Below, piece after piece: positions 35,171 to 46,740 of a stretch of 64,000 nucleotides of DNA. Origin of the DNA: Cydia pomonella (lineage: Eukaryota > Arthropoda > Insecta > Lepidoptera > Tortricidae); the NCBI RefSeq assembly GCF_033807575.1, contig NC_084713.1, positions 9,860,703 to 9,924,702 of the forward strand, read 5' to 3'. Numbering within the stretch: the first letter of the stretch is position 1; each line of letters opens with the position of its first letter. The notes beneath the pieces were generated by a model. That model was not told where the DNA came from. It made no database searches and worked only from the letters and a program-made list of their open reading frames with translations. A program made the translations under genes and the position numbers.

Positions 35171-35402
35171 AAGTTTCTAGGTCTCCACCGTTCTATGAGT
35201 TTCTTGGCCTCCACCGTTCTGTGAGTTTCTAGGTCTCCACCGTTCTGTGAGTTTCTAGGTCTCCACCGTTCTGTGAGTTTCTAGGTCTCCACCGTTCTGT
35301 GAGTTTCTAGGTCTCCACCGTTCTGTGAGTTTCTAGGTCTCCACCGTTCTGTGAGTTTCTAGGTCTCCACCGTTCTATGAGTTTCTAGGTCTCCACCGTT
35401 CT
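35171..35402 (-). repeat. 26-bp tandem repeat, about 9 copies, in the BEL leader
   Basis: Nine head-to-tail units of GAGTTTCTAGGTCTCCACCG + TTCTGT run from 35171 to 35402. Units 3-7 are identical and the first, second, eighth and last carry small changes. The array lies between the 5' LTR and gag on the element's strand, so it is transcribed as part of the leader RNA. It is not a CRISPR array because there are no spacers. Leader tandem arrays may act in packaging, enhancer or insulator roles, but function here is unknown. Confidence 0.9.
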
Positions 35403-35500
35403 TTCTGTTACCTCTCCGTTTTACCTCGGAGCCTCCCGAGCAAAACGAAAGGTGTTTATTCTAACGAACATGCTTATGCTTCGCTTATTAATAATATGTT

Positions 35501-35518
35501 CGCACAACATCTCCACCA
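35501..35518 (-). other. Candidate primer-binding site
   Basis: On the minus strand, three bases after the 5' LTR the sequence reads TGGTGGAGATGTTGTGCG. It starts with TGG as expected for pairing with a tRNA CCA end. I could not match the rest to a particular tRNA. Confidence 0.45.
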
Positions 35519-35521
35519 ATT

Positions 35522-36117
35522 TGTCGTGACGTCTATATCAATGTAACGTTGCCAACCAGAGTAAATATTCTTTATTACTCTAGTATGAAACCATGCCTGA
35601 GTAGAAACAAGACATAACGACAAGATACTTCTGAAAATATACAACATAGTACTAAAGAGTAAGAGATGAAGTGATTCCTGGATTTATATTCTGATCTAGA
35701 TTCTAATAGCATCTATATTCTATTCTGATTGTTTGGCGGAGATTCTTTCTCCGCCGCGGGCCTCCACAACTCCCCTTATAGCCCGACCCTGTCCACTCAC
35801 AACCATTTGACTTATTCTTGGCTGCTTCTATTCTAATTCTCGTTCTTAGTAATCCCTTCATCTCTCTCATCTAAATAATGATGAAACTATATTTCTAACA
35901 CTCACCGATTTACACCCGCAGGTCTTTCTTTTATTCTGTCCAACTGATTCCCCCTACGAACATTGTTCCATCGGGGAAAAGTCTCTTCTACCTCCAACTG
36001 ACAAAGATACGTTCAAACCTTTTTTATGTTCTGTCAGTGTTACCAGTATAAACAATTAAATCTGTTTAAGGCACAGACTTACCTGCTATTTTGTTGAGGC
36101 TCGCGTTCGTCGCGACA
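35522..36117 (-). repeat. 5' LTR of the BEL/Pao element
   Basis: 596 bp, indistinguishable by eye from the 3' LTR. It contains the element's promoter in U3 and the GCAGGTAAGTCTG donor-like site near its transcription start side. The outer edge touches the AACAT duplication. Confidence 0.95.
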
Positions 36118-36122
36118 AACAT

Positions 36123-36216
36123 TGTGTAAGACGCCATTTCATTGCGCCTCGACTGTCAGTGTCCCCGCGTCGCTCAGGGAGTCGGGCTTGTGCTATGTGC
36201 AATCACAGAGAGCAAG
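36123..36216 (+). promoter_or_regulatory. Candidate initiator and first exon of a host gene, immediately downstream of the BEL
   Basis: CGCCATTTCATTGCGCC is followed by GACTGTCAGTGTCC, containing an arthropod-type TCAGT initiator at 36156-36160. An ATG at 36195 follows, with seven codons (MCNHREQ) plus one base before a good donor CAAG|GTAAAT (exon end 36216). The exon ends in phase 1, which fits the two-base start of the terminal exon at 47936 (G + AT = Asp). The BEL integrated about 35-40 bp upstream of the TCAGT. Composition is GC-richer than background. The exon pairing is an inference from phase and position; additional exons may intervene. Confidence 0.4.
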
Positions 36217-36219
36217 GTA

Positions 36220-38110
36220 AATTTCGCGAATTCTTCCTTCTATCCGATGTTCGCTCTGTAATTTATTTTGCGTATTGTGATGAAACTGTGTTTGTTTTTG
36301 TAATTGTGTTAACAGACCTAGCACTGCTGTAGACCGATATCCGATCTTGACCCTTCCAGGTAAAGATCGGACCAGAAACAATCAGATCTTTACCTATTTA
36401 AAAAACAGCAGTGATTATCAAACTTTAAATTTTCTTCACTTTACCTACTGACCTTAATTATCACATTTATTGTTTTCTTGATCACACTTTCGTACCATTA
36501 TTATTATCCAGTACCACTACCAGCGTGACGGTTACTGACAATGTATTTTTTTTAATTTCCGCAACCCAAAGGTTGCCTTTTAGCGATAAGACCGCATTTT
36601 GTTTACCTGTGCTTATATGTATGTTTTCTTTTGTATTGTTTTCATTTATTGAGGTGTGCAATAAAGAGTATTTATATTGTATAGGGATGATGATACATGT
36701 TGAAATTTATAACAAAATCGAGTAAAATAGATAGCAAATGAGCAATTTTTCGCAATAAAGTACCTACACATACGGATGCATATGTAGATGTGTACGCATA
36801 CATACATTGCTAGTTTCGGATAAAAAATAGAGTTAGGGCTTCGAAATTAGTTTCCTTAAAATGCTTCAAGAGGGCTATTTTTTCCTATATATTTACTTTA
36901 CTCTTTACATACGATCCTTACATTTTATCAAAAAAAAAAGATTGTATATTAATCAATATATACATAATTGCAAAATTAAACCAACAAAATCGCAATTTTA
37001 ATTATTTTCCATACTTCAAGATGGGCTCTCAGTGACCTTGACCTCTTTAAAGAACTCTTTTTTGATTTCTAAGTTTGATTCATTTTTTTTTGGCGACCTT
37101 CATTAAAAATGACTGGGCACGATTATTTTTTATTTTGATTTTTGTCCCTCCTACTTAAGTACATCATATATTCCAGTACATTCCATTCAATAAACAATAC
37201 ATTTACACTTTCCCTAAACCGGTACAGTTCACGAAATCTTAAATTGTCAAAACTACGCAACGTATCTATTATTTTAGTGGTTTTTTTTTATTACTTCGGG
37301 TAAACCTTACAATAAGAGGTTTCTTAGCACATTGTTTACTTATCAAATTGCCTTATGACATAGGTATCAAAGTTTGAGAGCCACAATTTTGCCAATTTTT
37401 GTATCCGGGTTAAGATCGGATACAAAAGGGTAGACACCGGACCTATTTCTTTGTGATACCTTATTCTCTTTCCATTAGAAGCAAGTTTTTTTCACCATCC
37501 AATGTTCTCCCTTGATGGCAAAACACTCGTTACCCTAAAAAAAAGTATGTCTCATCTTTACACAGGTACAAAACTAAAACCGTTCTATATTGAAGATTAC
37601 TAAAATTTAGGTCGAATCTACGGTTATTATTTAACGATTCGCTACGTACTTCAAGAATCTGTCACGTGTTGAGATCTCGAAAAAACATATTTTCACGAGT
37701 TCTCTCAATTGGTCCCAAAATTGTCCGGCATTATCCCAACATACTTACCCAGATTGTCATTGCGATACGTTCTTCAATAAGGCGGCCCAAGTTTAGCCCC
37801 ATCGTACTACAAGTTAAATAGATTGTAGTTTAACCATAGGTATATTTATACCTACTTACAAAATTTCACAACACACCATGATCACTCCCAACTTACTGAT
37901 ACGGATAGATACAGTCAAGTGTAAAAATATGGGTGTACACATCTTACTCAAAAATATGTCCCATAGCATCTTATTCCAGTGTAATAAGAGCGTAGTACCA
38001 TATTTATAAGACGATTCTTTCGATACATATTTTTGCACTTGACTGTACGACGACAACCGAAGCTGAGACATCATTCTTTTTTGCAGTTTTTACCTATATG
38101 GTAATTAATA
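36220..38110. other. Probable intron or intergenic DNA without features
   Basis: AT-rich. No coding frames, clear elements or exon borders seen. If the 36195/47936 gene model is right, this is intronic. Confidence 0.4.
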
Positions 38111-38112
38111 TC

Positions 38113-38420
38113 AAGCAATCAATCAATCATTTATTATTTCGTCATCATAGGTGTAAAATACATTTAGTACAGGTGATAGGGTGTTTGGTATTAGGGTGTA
38201 ATAGATACAGTATAATATAAAAATGAAAAACAATATTACGTGGTAACAACAAAAACAACTTGCGTCGGGCAGCGCAGAATAAATTCCGTCTGGCTCGCGG
38301 ACGATGTCGACGGAACGGCGCGCAATGAGCGAGCGCATGAGTCTCGCGTCTGTGTGCGCGCACTCACACTTAGATAGCTCCGGCTCCCGCCCACCGCAGC
38401 GCGACAGAAACATAGCTTCA
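38113..38420 (-). repeat. Probable retroelement 3' end, minus strand
   Basis: The minus-strand tail runs through ACGAAATAATAAATGATTGATTGATTGCTTGA, a short-repeat tail. The region upstream on that strand (38260-38410) is GC-rich (GCGCGCACACAGACGCGAGAC). Overlapping open frames in three registers are low-complexity and not protein-like. Clade unknown. Confidence 0.35.
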
Positions 38421-38780
38421 AAAATTCGAGATTTGAAAAGTTGCTCAGCTAGGAATTGCTCTTAATTGCCAAATTTCATAGTTCTAGGTCAACGGGAAGT
38501 ACCCTAGAAATTTTGATTCCCTTGATAGTGTCGAAATCGAAATATATGGTTTTTGTGACATAAACGGCCGTATCTTTTTTTTACGTGAATTGAGAAGTTT
38601 GAGTTTTTCACAACTTCAAGGGATCGTAGACCTAAGTATATTGTTTTAATTTCAACTCGATACCTCCACGCATTCCCGAGATAAAGGGTCTTGACAGATA
38701 GATGGACTGACGGACGGACAACAAAGTGATACTATAAGGGTTCTGTTTATTCCTTTCGAGGTACGGAACCCTAAAAATTA
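38420..38780 (+). repeat. Fragment of the '...ACGGAACCCTAAAA' dispersed repeat
   Basis: AGTTGCTCAGCTAGGAATTGC, ATTTCATAGTTCTAGGTCAACGGGAAGTACCCT, then ATAGATGGACTGACGGACGGACAACAAAGTGA, ending GGTACGGAACCCTAAAAATT. The last part matches the end of the 16690-17176 element. Confidence 0.6.
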
Positions 38781-39075
38781 GTACCTATGTGTGATGTAAG
38801 TTACATATTAAACTAATGGTAATGCATATCCGGCTACTAATAAATACATCTTGTAAAATCTTCATCTTGTGTTGATACGACGCACGAATCAGCATTAGCC
38901 GCTCAGCTCAGGCTAATTGGTACTGGTTCAATCAGGAGTTGTCCCAATTTGCACTTATAGATGCGCACAACAAAATGAAAACTTCAATTTAAATACATCT
39001 ATTGCAATCATGTTAATTACACACAGGTGTTAAATAAAACATAGTCGGTACATGGTACCCTGTTAGGGCAACTAA

Positions 39076-39185
39076 ACAAAAACTAGTGCCCACGCCAATT
39101 CTTGGGATTAGTTACCAAGCGGACCCCCGGTTCCCATGAGCCGTGGCAAAATGCCGGGACAACGCGAGGAAGATGATGATCACTA
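39076..39185 (+). repeat. 3' fragment of a lepidopteran SINE/LINE partner
   Basis: AAAACTAGTGCCCACGCCAATTCTTGGGATTAGTTACCAAGCGGACCCCCGGTTCCCATGAGCCGTGGCAAAATGCCGGGAC ... GAAGATGATGATCAC. The start (AAAAACTAGTGCC) continues where the minus-strand SINE at 20830 ends (TTTACGAAAG/...AAAACT), so they are probably parts of one family ending in a GAT-repeat tail. Confidence 0.6.
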
Positions 39186-39279
39186 AATTTAGTAACTAAA
39201 CATTTAAATTTGGATAAATATTAGATATACAGACAGGCTGGCTAAAAAATAAGTGCATTCCCGTTGCCAGGGTGGTTTT

Positions 39280-39442
39280 GGGATCATACTGAGGAACTTT
39301 TAATATGGGGGCAACTCCGAAATCGCGAATAAAAGTTTGGCTGTTTCATACATTTTGGCTGGTCCATTTTCTATGGGAGGGTAAATTTTTTTTTCGCGAT
39401 TTCGGGGTTAGTCCCATAGTAAAAGTTGCTCAGTATGATCCC
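39280..39442. mobile_element. MITE family 'CATACTGAGCA...TTGCTCAGTATG', copy 2
   Basis: GGGATCATACTGAGGAACTTTTAATATGGG at the left pairs with CCCATAGTAAAAGTTGCTCAGTATGATCCC at the right. The inner arms CCGAAATCGCGAA / TTCGCGATTTCGG also pair. It is the same layout as 1844-1992 but better preserved. Confidence 0.8.
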
Positions 39443-39924
39443 ATAACCGTGTCTATAACCTTACCATATTGTGTCTCTCTGATTATTTTTTCAGCCATCT
39501 TATTCCATGATTAAACAACCGCATATTGAAACCTAATTTTGCACGGCTAAAGAAGACAAAAACAATATCGCGCGTCCATTGCGGAACCATACAAAATTGG
39601 TGTTACCATATTAGAAAATCATGCGTATTTGTTTCAATAATCGATGTCGTGCTCTAGATTCCAAGTATGTCAAACATTGCAAGATGCGTAGCGTTAATAT
39701 GGATGGATGTTCCAAATTAGCTTGTGCTATAAGTACAACGGAGTACCCATGCAGTTTAAATAAAACTTGGTATTTTTCATGAATATGACAAAACATTATT
39801 ATTATTATTAATCGAACAGTAGGCGTACCCATTTTGGATGGGTTTATCCACGTTATAAAACACATGTCACTTTTTAACACAGGCGATTGTAAGAGACGAA
39901 CACTGTTACTATCAAGCTATCACG

Positions 39925-40110
39925 TCGACAAATACGACCATTATACATATATAATATTAATATACAAATACTTAGGAAACATCCATGATCCATGACTCGG
40001 GAACAAATATCCGTGCTCATCACAAAAATACATGCCCTTATCGGGATTCGAGCCCAGGACCATCGGCTTCATAAGCATGGTCACTTTAGTCACTACACCA
40101 CCACTAGGCT
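39925..40110 (-). mobile_element. tRNA-derived SINE (main family), diverged, minus strand
   Basis: On the minus strand: GTGGTGTAGTGACTAAAGTGACC, GAAGCCGATGGTCCTGGGCTCGAATCCCGATAAGGGCATGT, then TGATGAGCACGGATATTTGTTCCCGAGTCATGG. This is a diverged copy of the SINEs at 50987, 54220 and 54720, with the B box still visible (GGCTCGAATCC). Confidence 0.75.
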
Positions 40111-40399
40111 TAAGGCTAGACCGGTCGTCAAATGTAGTTCCATCGTATTTTCACGGAAACTTACGAACACGTTTTGCTATTTCAGTCAGTCTCGGTACAA
40201 AAACTACTGTGATATTGACTGAACTAGCATGGCAAATACGAACGTTTCCGATAAAATACGATGGAAATCAATTATGCACTACATCTGTTCTGCATAAGGA
40301 TATAGACAGCTTTTATTCGAGAATGGATTGGCAGACATAAATATGTAAACATATACGTAGCATACCAGTAGCAACCTAACTTCCAGCCTTGTTTTAATA

Positions 40400-41310
40400 T
40401 TTCTGGATAGGTAAGTATAACGTATTTAAGTAATAAAATAAAGTATTTTCAGCAAATTAGAATCGCGATAAACTAGACAGACTAAAAATTTACATAATAT
40501 ATGTAAAAAAAAGCCTGCAGATAACTATCTAGATTCTACGCATAAGATAGTTACGAAACAAGAATTAAATACGAAGCACTATACTTAATGTATATTATCG
40601 CACCGGAAACTGCAAGATAATCATTTTAGCTAGGTACTTTGCCTTAGGCAGGCAGTAAATATCGTACATGAATAAAAGGAAGTATTCAGTCCTAGTAGTA
40701 TGAAGAACACATAAATGTGTGCATTTTCTTATAAATACATCGCGGAAATTATTTTTTTGTAATTCTTTGCGCTTCTTTTTGTTATAACTAAAGGCAATTT
40801 AACTACATATTATTAGACACGCTAGGGACATGTAAATATTGAAATAATTTACATACAAGTGTGTAGTGCACGATTATAAGCCCGTAAATACTTATTTTTA
40901 TGTTGTTCGTAGCTTACATAGACAACTAAAATGCGCATACCTATTACTTACCTACCTATTGGTTGACCACAAATAATTTAACTAGTACCTTGTTTAAGGC
41001 ATAAAAATACGCTAAGTAAGTACTTACCTACATCTACTACAATCCTCTCAAGACATTTTAGACCAATTCGAAACATTCATATCTAAATGATTTCATCGTG
41101 CATCTCGCTCGTACTTGTCCGAACATAACGGCACGATAGCTAAATGACATCGTTCTGATGTCAGTGTGCATTCGAATTGGCCTAATAGGTCTAACCGTAG
41201 CGCTTACATTACTAAAGGATCCCGGATCTGCTGGACTAATACGCAGGGACATTATAAGCTTAGGCATAATTTACGAGTATTAAACTAAGTATATACAAGC
41301 TACAATTATA
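40400..41310. other. AT-rich sequence without recognisable features
   Basis: No coding frame, element end or exon border could be supported. The 69-codon minus frame at 41058-41267 has no recognisable similarity. Confidence 0.4.
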
Positions 41311-41319
41311 GAAGTTATA

Positions 41320-41482
41320 GGATATTTGTTTCTGAGTCATGGGTGTTTTCTATGTATTTAAGTATTTATAATTATATATTATATATATCGTTGTCTAGGT
41401 ACCTACAAGACAAGCCTTATTGAGCTTACTGTGGGACTTAGTCAATTTGTGTAATACTAATAATGTCCTATGTCCTATAATT
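41320..41482 (+). mobile_element. 3' part of the main SINE family
   Basis: GATATTTGTTTCTGAGTCATGGGTGTTTTCTATGTATTTAAGTATTTAT...ATATATCGTTGTCTAGGTACCTACAAGACAAGCCTTATTGAGCTTACTGTGGGACTTAGTCAATTTGTGTAAT. This matches the 3' body of the copies at 50987 and 54220. The tRNA-like head is missing. Confidence 0.8.
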
Positions 41483-42120
41483 ATAGAAGTTTATTAAACC
41501 GGCAACACTGGTACTTATCAACGATGTCGGATTTCGTTCTGTAAATTTGTATCTTGGGGCTTTACAACTCTATTCTACTAATTATCTACGCATTGTTGGG
41601 GATTTGATATTTAAAAGTGAGCGGCCAACTTACTTTTACTAATTGTTCTAACTAACGTGACTACACGTACGAGTACGTACTGTACCTACACACGGTCGAG
41701 GATTAAAACCCATATATTTTGGTAAATAGGTTACTATTAGGGTTCCGTACCAAAAAAGATACAAAAATAACACATGCCTGACACTTCACATCCCGAGAAC
41801 TACTTGAGCTATCGATTTGAAATTTAGAATAGTTATGTTATTATTTTGCTTTTTTTTTATTAAATATTGAAAATACCCAATAATGAAAAGGGCCAAACTT
41901 TCAAAGTCTAATTACTAGGTCAAGTGACCCCACTTGAAAAATCATTTGAAAAAGTTGTAATTTAGCATTCCAAGTTTTTTTTTTCATAGTGAAAAAAAAT
42001 TTTTTTCACATAACATTAACATTATCATAAATATTATACGAAAAATATAATCACACCTCTATCTTAATAAAACTGATTTAATTAAAAAAAAAAAAAACAT
42101 TTTCTAATTTTTTTTTGCAA

Positions 42121-42143
42121 TATTATTATTATTATTATTATTT
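42121..42143. repeat. (TTA)n microsatellite, LINE tail
   Basis: Seven uninterrupted TAT/TTA units forming the 3' tail of the minus-strand LINE above. Confidence 0.85.
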
Positions 42144-43998
42144 CTTTATTTAAGACCATCGGGGATCATTGTGTTAGTAAATCTTATCCAAGTGTTAGAA
42201 CTATAACTATCTATACATAACTATACTTAATAACTACACTGTACAATTATTTATTACTGCGTGCGTGTATCAAGCAGCAGTTATTCAAATACATGCAATC
42301 CAATCTTTCTGCTAACATACTCAGAATGCTGTTGGAGCTGGCCCTCACTCTGCGCACAAGGGATGTCGCTCGCTTGCGCATGGTGGTGTAGAAGCAGTCT
42401 ACCCGCGCCTCCGCGAACATCCCCGATGCACTACAGAATTTGGGCAGACCCATCAGCACTCTGAAAGCGTTATTATATTGAACACGCAGAGCGCTGTACC
42501 GTTTACGAGTATAATCAGCCCACAGGTTGCTTGTGTAGAAGGTTGTACAGTAAGCCCTAAAAAGGGTGACCTTTACATCTTTGGAACAGTGAGCAAACCT
42601 GCGAGCTATCATATTAGCTCTGACGGACAACGCTCTGCGTTCGCGTTCAATATCTACGTCGTCCTTAAGGTCAGAGGTAACCATGTGTCCCAAATATTTA
42701 AATTGATCCACTATTCGTAGCGGATGGCTATTTAGTTTGACACTTGGAAACTTGGGTGTAGCTTTACCTCTGGCCTTAAAGACAACGCATTCGCTTTTGT
42801 TTACATTATACAGCAAACCATGGCTAGAAGCGTATTTCTCACATATAGAGATGAGCTTAGCCAGTCCGCACGCCGAGGCACTCAGCAACACCATATCGTC
42901 GGCGTAGCTCAGATTATTTACGCAAACTCCATCGATATGGCAGCCAATACGAGTGTTACTGAGCTCCTCTATCAGTGCGTTAATATATAGGTTGAATAGC
43001 CTCGGTGAGGTTAACCCACCTTGGCGTACACCACATTCCAGTCCATATGGCTGAGAAAAAGATTCCGACCATCTGACGACATTAACCTGGTTGTGGTACC
43101 AGAATTTAAAAATCCCACTAATGTCAGCTGGCAAGTTGATGTCGTCAAGCTTCTGCCACAAGATGTTATAGTGCACAAGGTCGAATGCCTTTGAAAGGTC
43201 TAAGAAACAGGCATAGACAGCTGTTCGGCGGTCTGTGTAGTACCTAACGGTCTGTTTCAATGCCAAAATAGCGGTTTCGGTCGACAGGCCTGGTTTAAAC
43301 CCAAACTGATTGTCGTGAATTTTTAAACACCTGTCTAGTTGGAAATTGAGCAGACCGTCTAGCACCTTCGCCACTATGGTGGCAAGCGAAATGGGCCTAT
43401 AGTTACACTTATCGCTCACATCACCTGTTTTGTTTTTTACGATAGGAACCACTACAGTTTTCATCATTTCAGACGGCAAGTAAGTGTGTCCTATACAAAA
43501 CGAGTAAAACATCGCCAGCACTCGACTCACGTGCGGACCGGCATGATGCAGATGCTCAACACTGAGACCATCGTGGCCAGGCGACTTCCCTCTAGAAATA
43601 GAATTTAAAGCCATTTTTACATCCTTTGCTGTAAACTGAGCGGTCGTCTCCCGTCCACAGGTCCCAGAGTCGGCCATGCAAGTCTGCGACGGCCCTAAAG
43701 GTGACTTAACTGTAAAGTGTTCCCTAAATACCTCAGCTATAGACCCACTTTCGCTCACCCCATCGACACTCACAGGCAGACCGGGCTTACCATTCAATCT
43801 ATTGGTAGATTTCCAAAAATATAATCTCCTTTGCGGGTGTGAATTATACTTGGTATTTCTATGAGATTTTCTAGAGAAGTTTCTACGGAACCCTCGGTGC
43901 GCGACGGTTCGGTTAAACGAACTCGCTTTTAACCGGTTTTTCTTTTTAGTCGCTGTCGCATTGTCGAGTATGTCGACATAGCACCTAAAAAGTTCTCA
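42121..43998 (-). pseudogene. 5'-truncated LINE, CR1/L2-like group, reverse-transcriptase half
   Basis: The minus-strand frame is open from about 43998 to 42247 (at least 516 codons from 43797, extending upstream without a stop to about 43998). It covers the linker between endonuclease and RT and then the RT: KSPGHDGLSVEHLH, NYRPISLATIVAKVLD, FLDLSKAFDLVHY, GVRQGGLTSPRLFNLYINAL, catalytic LSYADDMVLL at about 42887-42916, FKYLGHMV and a C-terminal thumb. The endonuclease and ORF1 are absent. The 3'UTR ends in TTAAATAAAG and an (AAT)n tail at 42121-42143, the short-repeat tail of this LINE group. The RT frame is undisrupted, so truncation happened at insertion and was recent or mild. Clade assignment is from motif style only. 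Confidence 0.85.
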
Positions 43999-43999
43999 A

Positions 44000-46600
44000 G
44001 CAGCATTTCTGCGAATTATAAAAACATTATTATAGTATTCCTATTTCGAAATAAATGCAGAGGTGCATAGGTTTGTACCACTTATGTCATCAACGTGTGC
44101 GAATGGTTTAGCAATTCGTGTGGAAACTGTCAACCCGTTACACGAAGTACGTAACTCTACGGAAAAGCGGGAAATTACTGCGACGTGTTAAAGTCTTCTT
44201 CGTTAAACGTACAAGTCACATTGAACTAAGGTGCCAATTCCAGTTTTAGTTATTAGTAGACATCGGAGTTTTTATCACATGGTAAGAGAAAAATTCACCT
44301 CATATTTATACTCATTCATTGATTTAATTAGTGATTTTAATTTTATAATGAAACACAACACTATTTATATTATTTTTACCCCTTTTAATATACATATTGT
44401 TTTCTTTTTTAAGAAATTTTGTAATATTATCCATAGAAAAAAACATTATTGTCATTTATATATTTAAAGACAAAATTAAAGGATCGTTTATAAACTCGTT
44501 AACGTTCTTGTCCTTGATTACAAAATTAAAATCACAAATTTATTTGATGAATGAGTATGAATATGAGTTGAATATTATTGATAATGTGGAACTTTTGACA
44601 CTGACAGATCAGTATCATATCGGAATCAGATCTAATAAATACAACTCGAATTGGTCCGTAAGAATGTTACGTATTGCTGTAATAAGTAAAAACAGATAGA
44701 TGCCTATGTTACATATAAGTTAAATTAGACTCCGTCTCGTTCAGTGGTTTGGACCCTAATTATACACGTGTTCACAAGAAATCCGAAAGATTTTAACCAC
44801 GAATTTCTGAGGCCAAAATAAGGTAAAAATGTTATATGAGTTTAGGTCAATTTCGTTTTCTTTATTCGATTTTTTAAATGTATTTGTACATAAAAAGTAA
44901 CTGTTATTGCTAAAACTATCACTTATAACGAATTGGTACTTTTTTATGGTAAAACCTGGTTTTTGCAAAGTGTTACTTGTCACTTTTTGACAATACACAA
45001 TTAGAATCTAGTTCTAAATTTTACTTAGTACATAGGTAAATGGGTATGCTCCATCGCAATGGTTCCAACTCTTTTATGATCAGTAAATATTCATCATTAT
45101 TGGTTAGTTACTGGTTCATGTGTCTTAGAGAGACCGATGTGCTACCAACACAGAGATCACTAATAGACAACATTTCAAAATACATACCTACTAAACTACT
45201 ACATTTTATTTTTTATTGCGCATTAACTAAAGAAAAAAGAAACACATAAGCAGTATAGGTTATGCACGCAGAGAAATCCTAATTCCTACGCAAATTGCAT
45301 ATTACCTAGTCCGTCTTTGAATCTGATACAAAACGCACATTTCATTCCGAGTTACGTGAACAGACGTGACCAAAATTATTGCGTCGGTCCTGCCACGTCT
45401 CTCATAAGGCGTACCTATTCGATCTAGCCCCGTTATACCCTAACCCAAGCTTTCTCCTGACCTTTGGCACAGTTTCAAAACACTGTGATGTTTTCCTAAC
45501 AAAAATGCAGATTTGTTTCAAATTCCCCTCTAGGTTAAAGGTTATAAAGATCAATTATCTTTATATATTGATGACATAAAGGTTGAAATTTATGAATATA
45601 TTCAACGTATTCGTAATAAGCTTCAGCAACATGCTTCGATATTGCGTTCCAGATTTAAAATTTAAAAAACGCGACCGCAAACCACAATGGTCAATTCACT
45701 GACCAGTACTTAGGAATGACATAACCGTCGAGTTCATTTTCTCCGGTCCAAAAGGCTCCTACGTAGTAATTCAATCAGGCAACCAACATACCCACAGTGT
45801 GACAATATGCTTGGACTTGCGGCACCATACGTAATGGTAGAAGTAATAACTTTACCAAATGATAGTAAGTGACATTAATTAAACAAAAATTTAGTTATTA
45901 CGGGACTCAGAGGTTATCTCTAGCCTATTTATAAAAATAACATTTATGATTAATGTATTAGTAATCGCACTACAAGAAGTAATACAATTACAATTCGTGT
46001 AGTAATTACAATTGCCAAAAATGTGATATAGCTATGAAGCATATTGACATATATTTGCATGTTATTTTTAAATTTCGGAATAATTGTTTCTGCACCATAT
46101 TTTGCATGCTAGATGTTGGTAAATTGTGTGAACCTGTAAATAACTTGTAATTACATTTATGAACTTATGTACCACTTTTTATGCAAAATAAAGACATCGA
46201 ATTGAATTAAAGGAATAAACACTAAACTATACGTACACCGTGTTTTTTTTTCGTTAACTCAAAGACGCCGGTATTCTAACTTACTCCATTTCAGAGATAA
46301 TCAACAATTTATTTTTATCTGATAAGGCCCCTACGAGCTTGTACACTTGCTTTAGGGCCTATTTGCATATTTGTTAGTGTTTAGTACGAGTTTATATGTA
46401 CTAATCGAAAGTATATACTATCTCGGACGATCAATGTTCGAAATGACATGGACATGTCACTGTGTTCAATTATTTGGTTGAGTTAAATGTAATGCCCGTG
46501 TTACACAACGCTATAAGTACAACATTTAATTACCTACTTTTTTTGTATTAACTATGCAATTTAGTTTCCTTAAACGTACTTACCCAGACCCCGAAGTTTG
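44000..46600. other. AT-rich sequence without confident genes
   Basis: Several AT-rich open frames (for example 44231-44467 and 44397-44699) have Ile/Asn/Lys/Tyr-rich composition typical of non-coding AT-rich DNA. Around 46150-46205 the sequence TTATGCAAAATAAAGACATCGAATTGAATTAAAGG resembles a retroelement 3' end with a GAATT-type tail. Nothing else stands out. Confidence 0.4.
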
Positions 46601-46602
46601 TT

Positions 46603-46740
46603 TATACCACGCCGGTGGCAAACAAGCATAAGGCCCGCCTGATGGTAAGCAGTCACCGTGACCTATGGCCACCTGCAACTACAGGGGTGTTACATGTGCA
46701 TTGCCGACCCTTTAAAAACCTGTACACCCCTTTTACAAAG
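46603..46740 (+). repeat. Interspersed repeat, 'CAAACAAGCATAMGGCCCGCCT' family, copy 3
   Basis: GCCGGTGGCAAACAAGCATAAGGCCCGCCTGATGGTAAGCAGTCACCGTGACC...CCTGCAACTACAGGGGTGTTACATGTGCATTGCCGACCC. Same family as 803-990 and 25187-25365, truncated at its 3' side. Confidence 0.75.

Larger units (their letters stand above)
27956..36117 (-). mobile_element. Intact BEL/Pao LTR retrotransposon, full length
   Basis: The element is 8162 bp. Two 596-bp direct LTRs (27956-28551 and 35522-36117), both TG...CA, show no difference that I could find by eye. The flanking 5-bp target duplication is exact (AACAT at 27951-27955 and 36118-36122). The interior holds one uninterrupted gag-pol frame on the minus strand, a purine-rich tract beside the 3' LTR and a leader with a 26-bp tandem repeat. 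Gag, A17-type protease, RT, RNase H, integrase and the C-terminal domain follow the BEL/Pao order. Identical LTRs, an exact TSD and an open frame indicate recent insertion and probable autonomy. No envelope frame is present. Confidence 0.95.

Noticed and set aside
35171..35402. CRISPR-like short repeats
   Set aside because: Head-to-tail 26-bp units without spacers, in a eukaryotic retrotransposon leader.
38123..38421. Three overlapping minus-strand frames of 61-96 codons
   Set aside because: Three different registers open over one GC-rich, probably repetitive stretch; low-complexity Arg/His-rich peptides.
42261..42720. Plus-strand frames of 67 and 80 codons
   Set aside because: Antisense to the LINE reverse-transcriptase frame.
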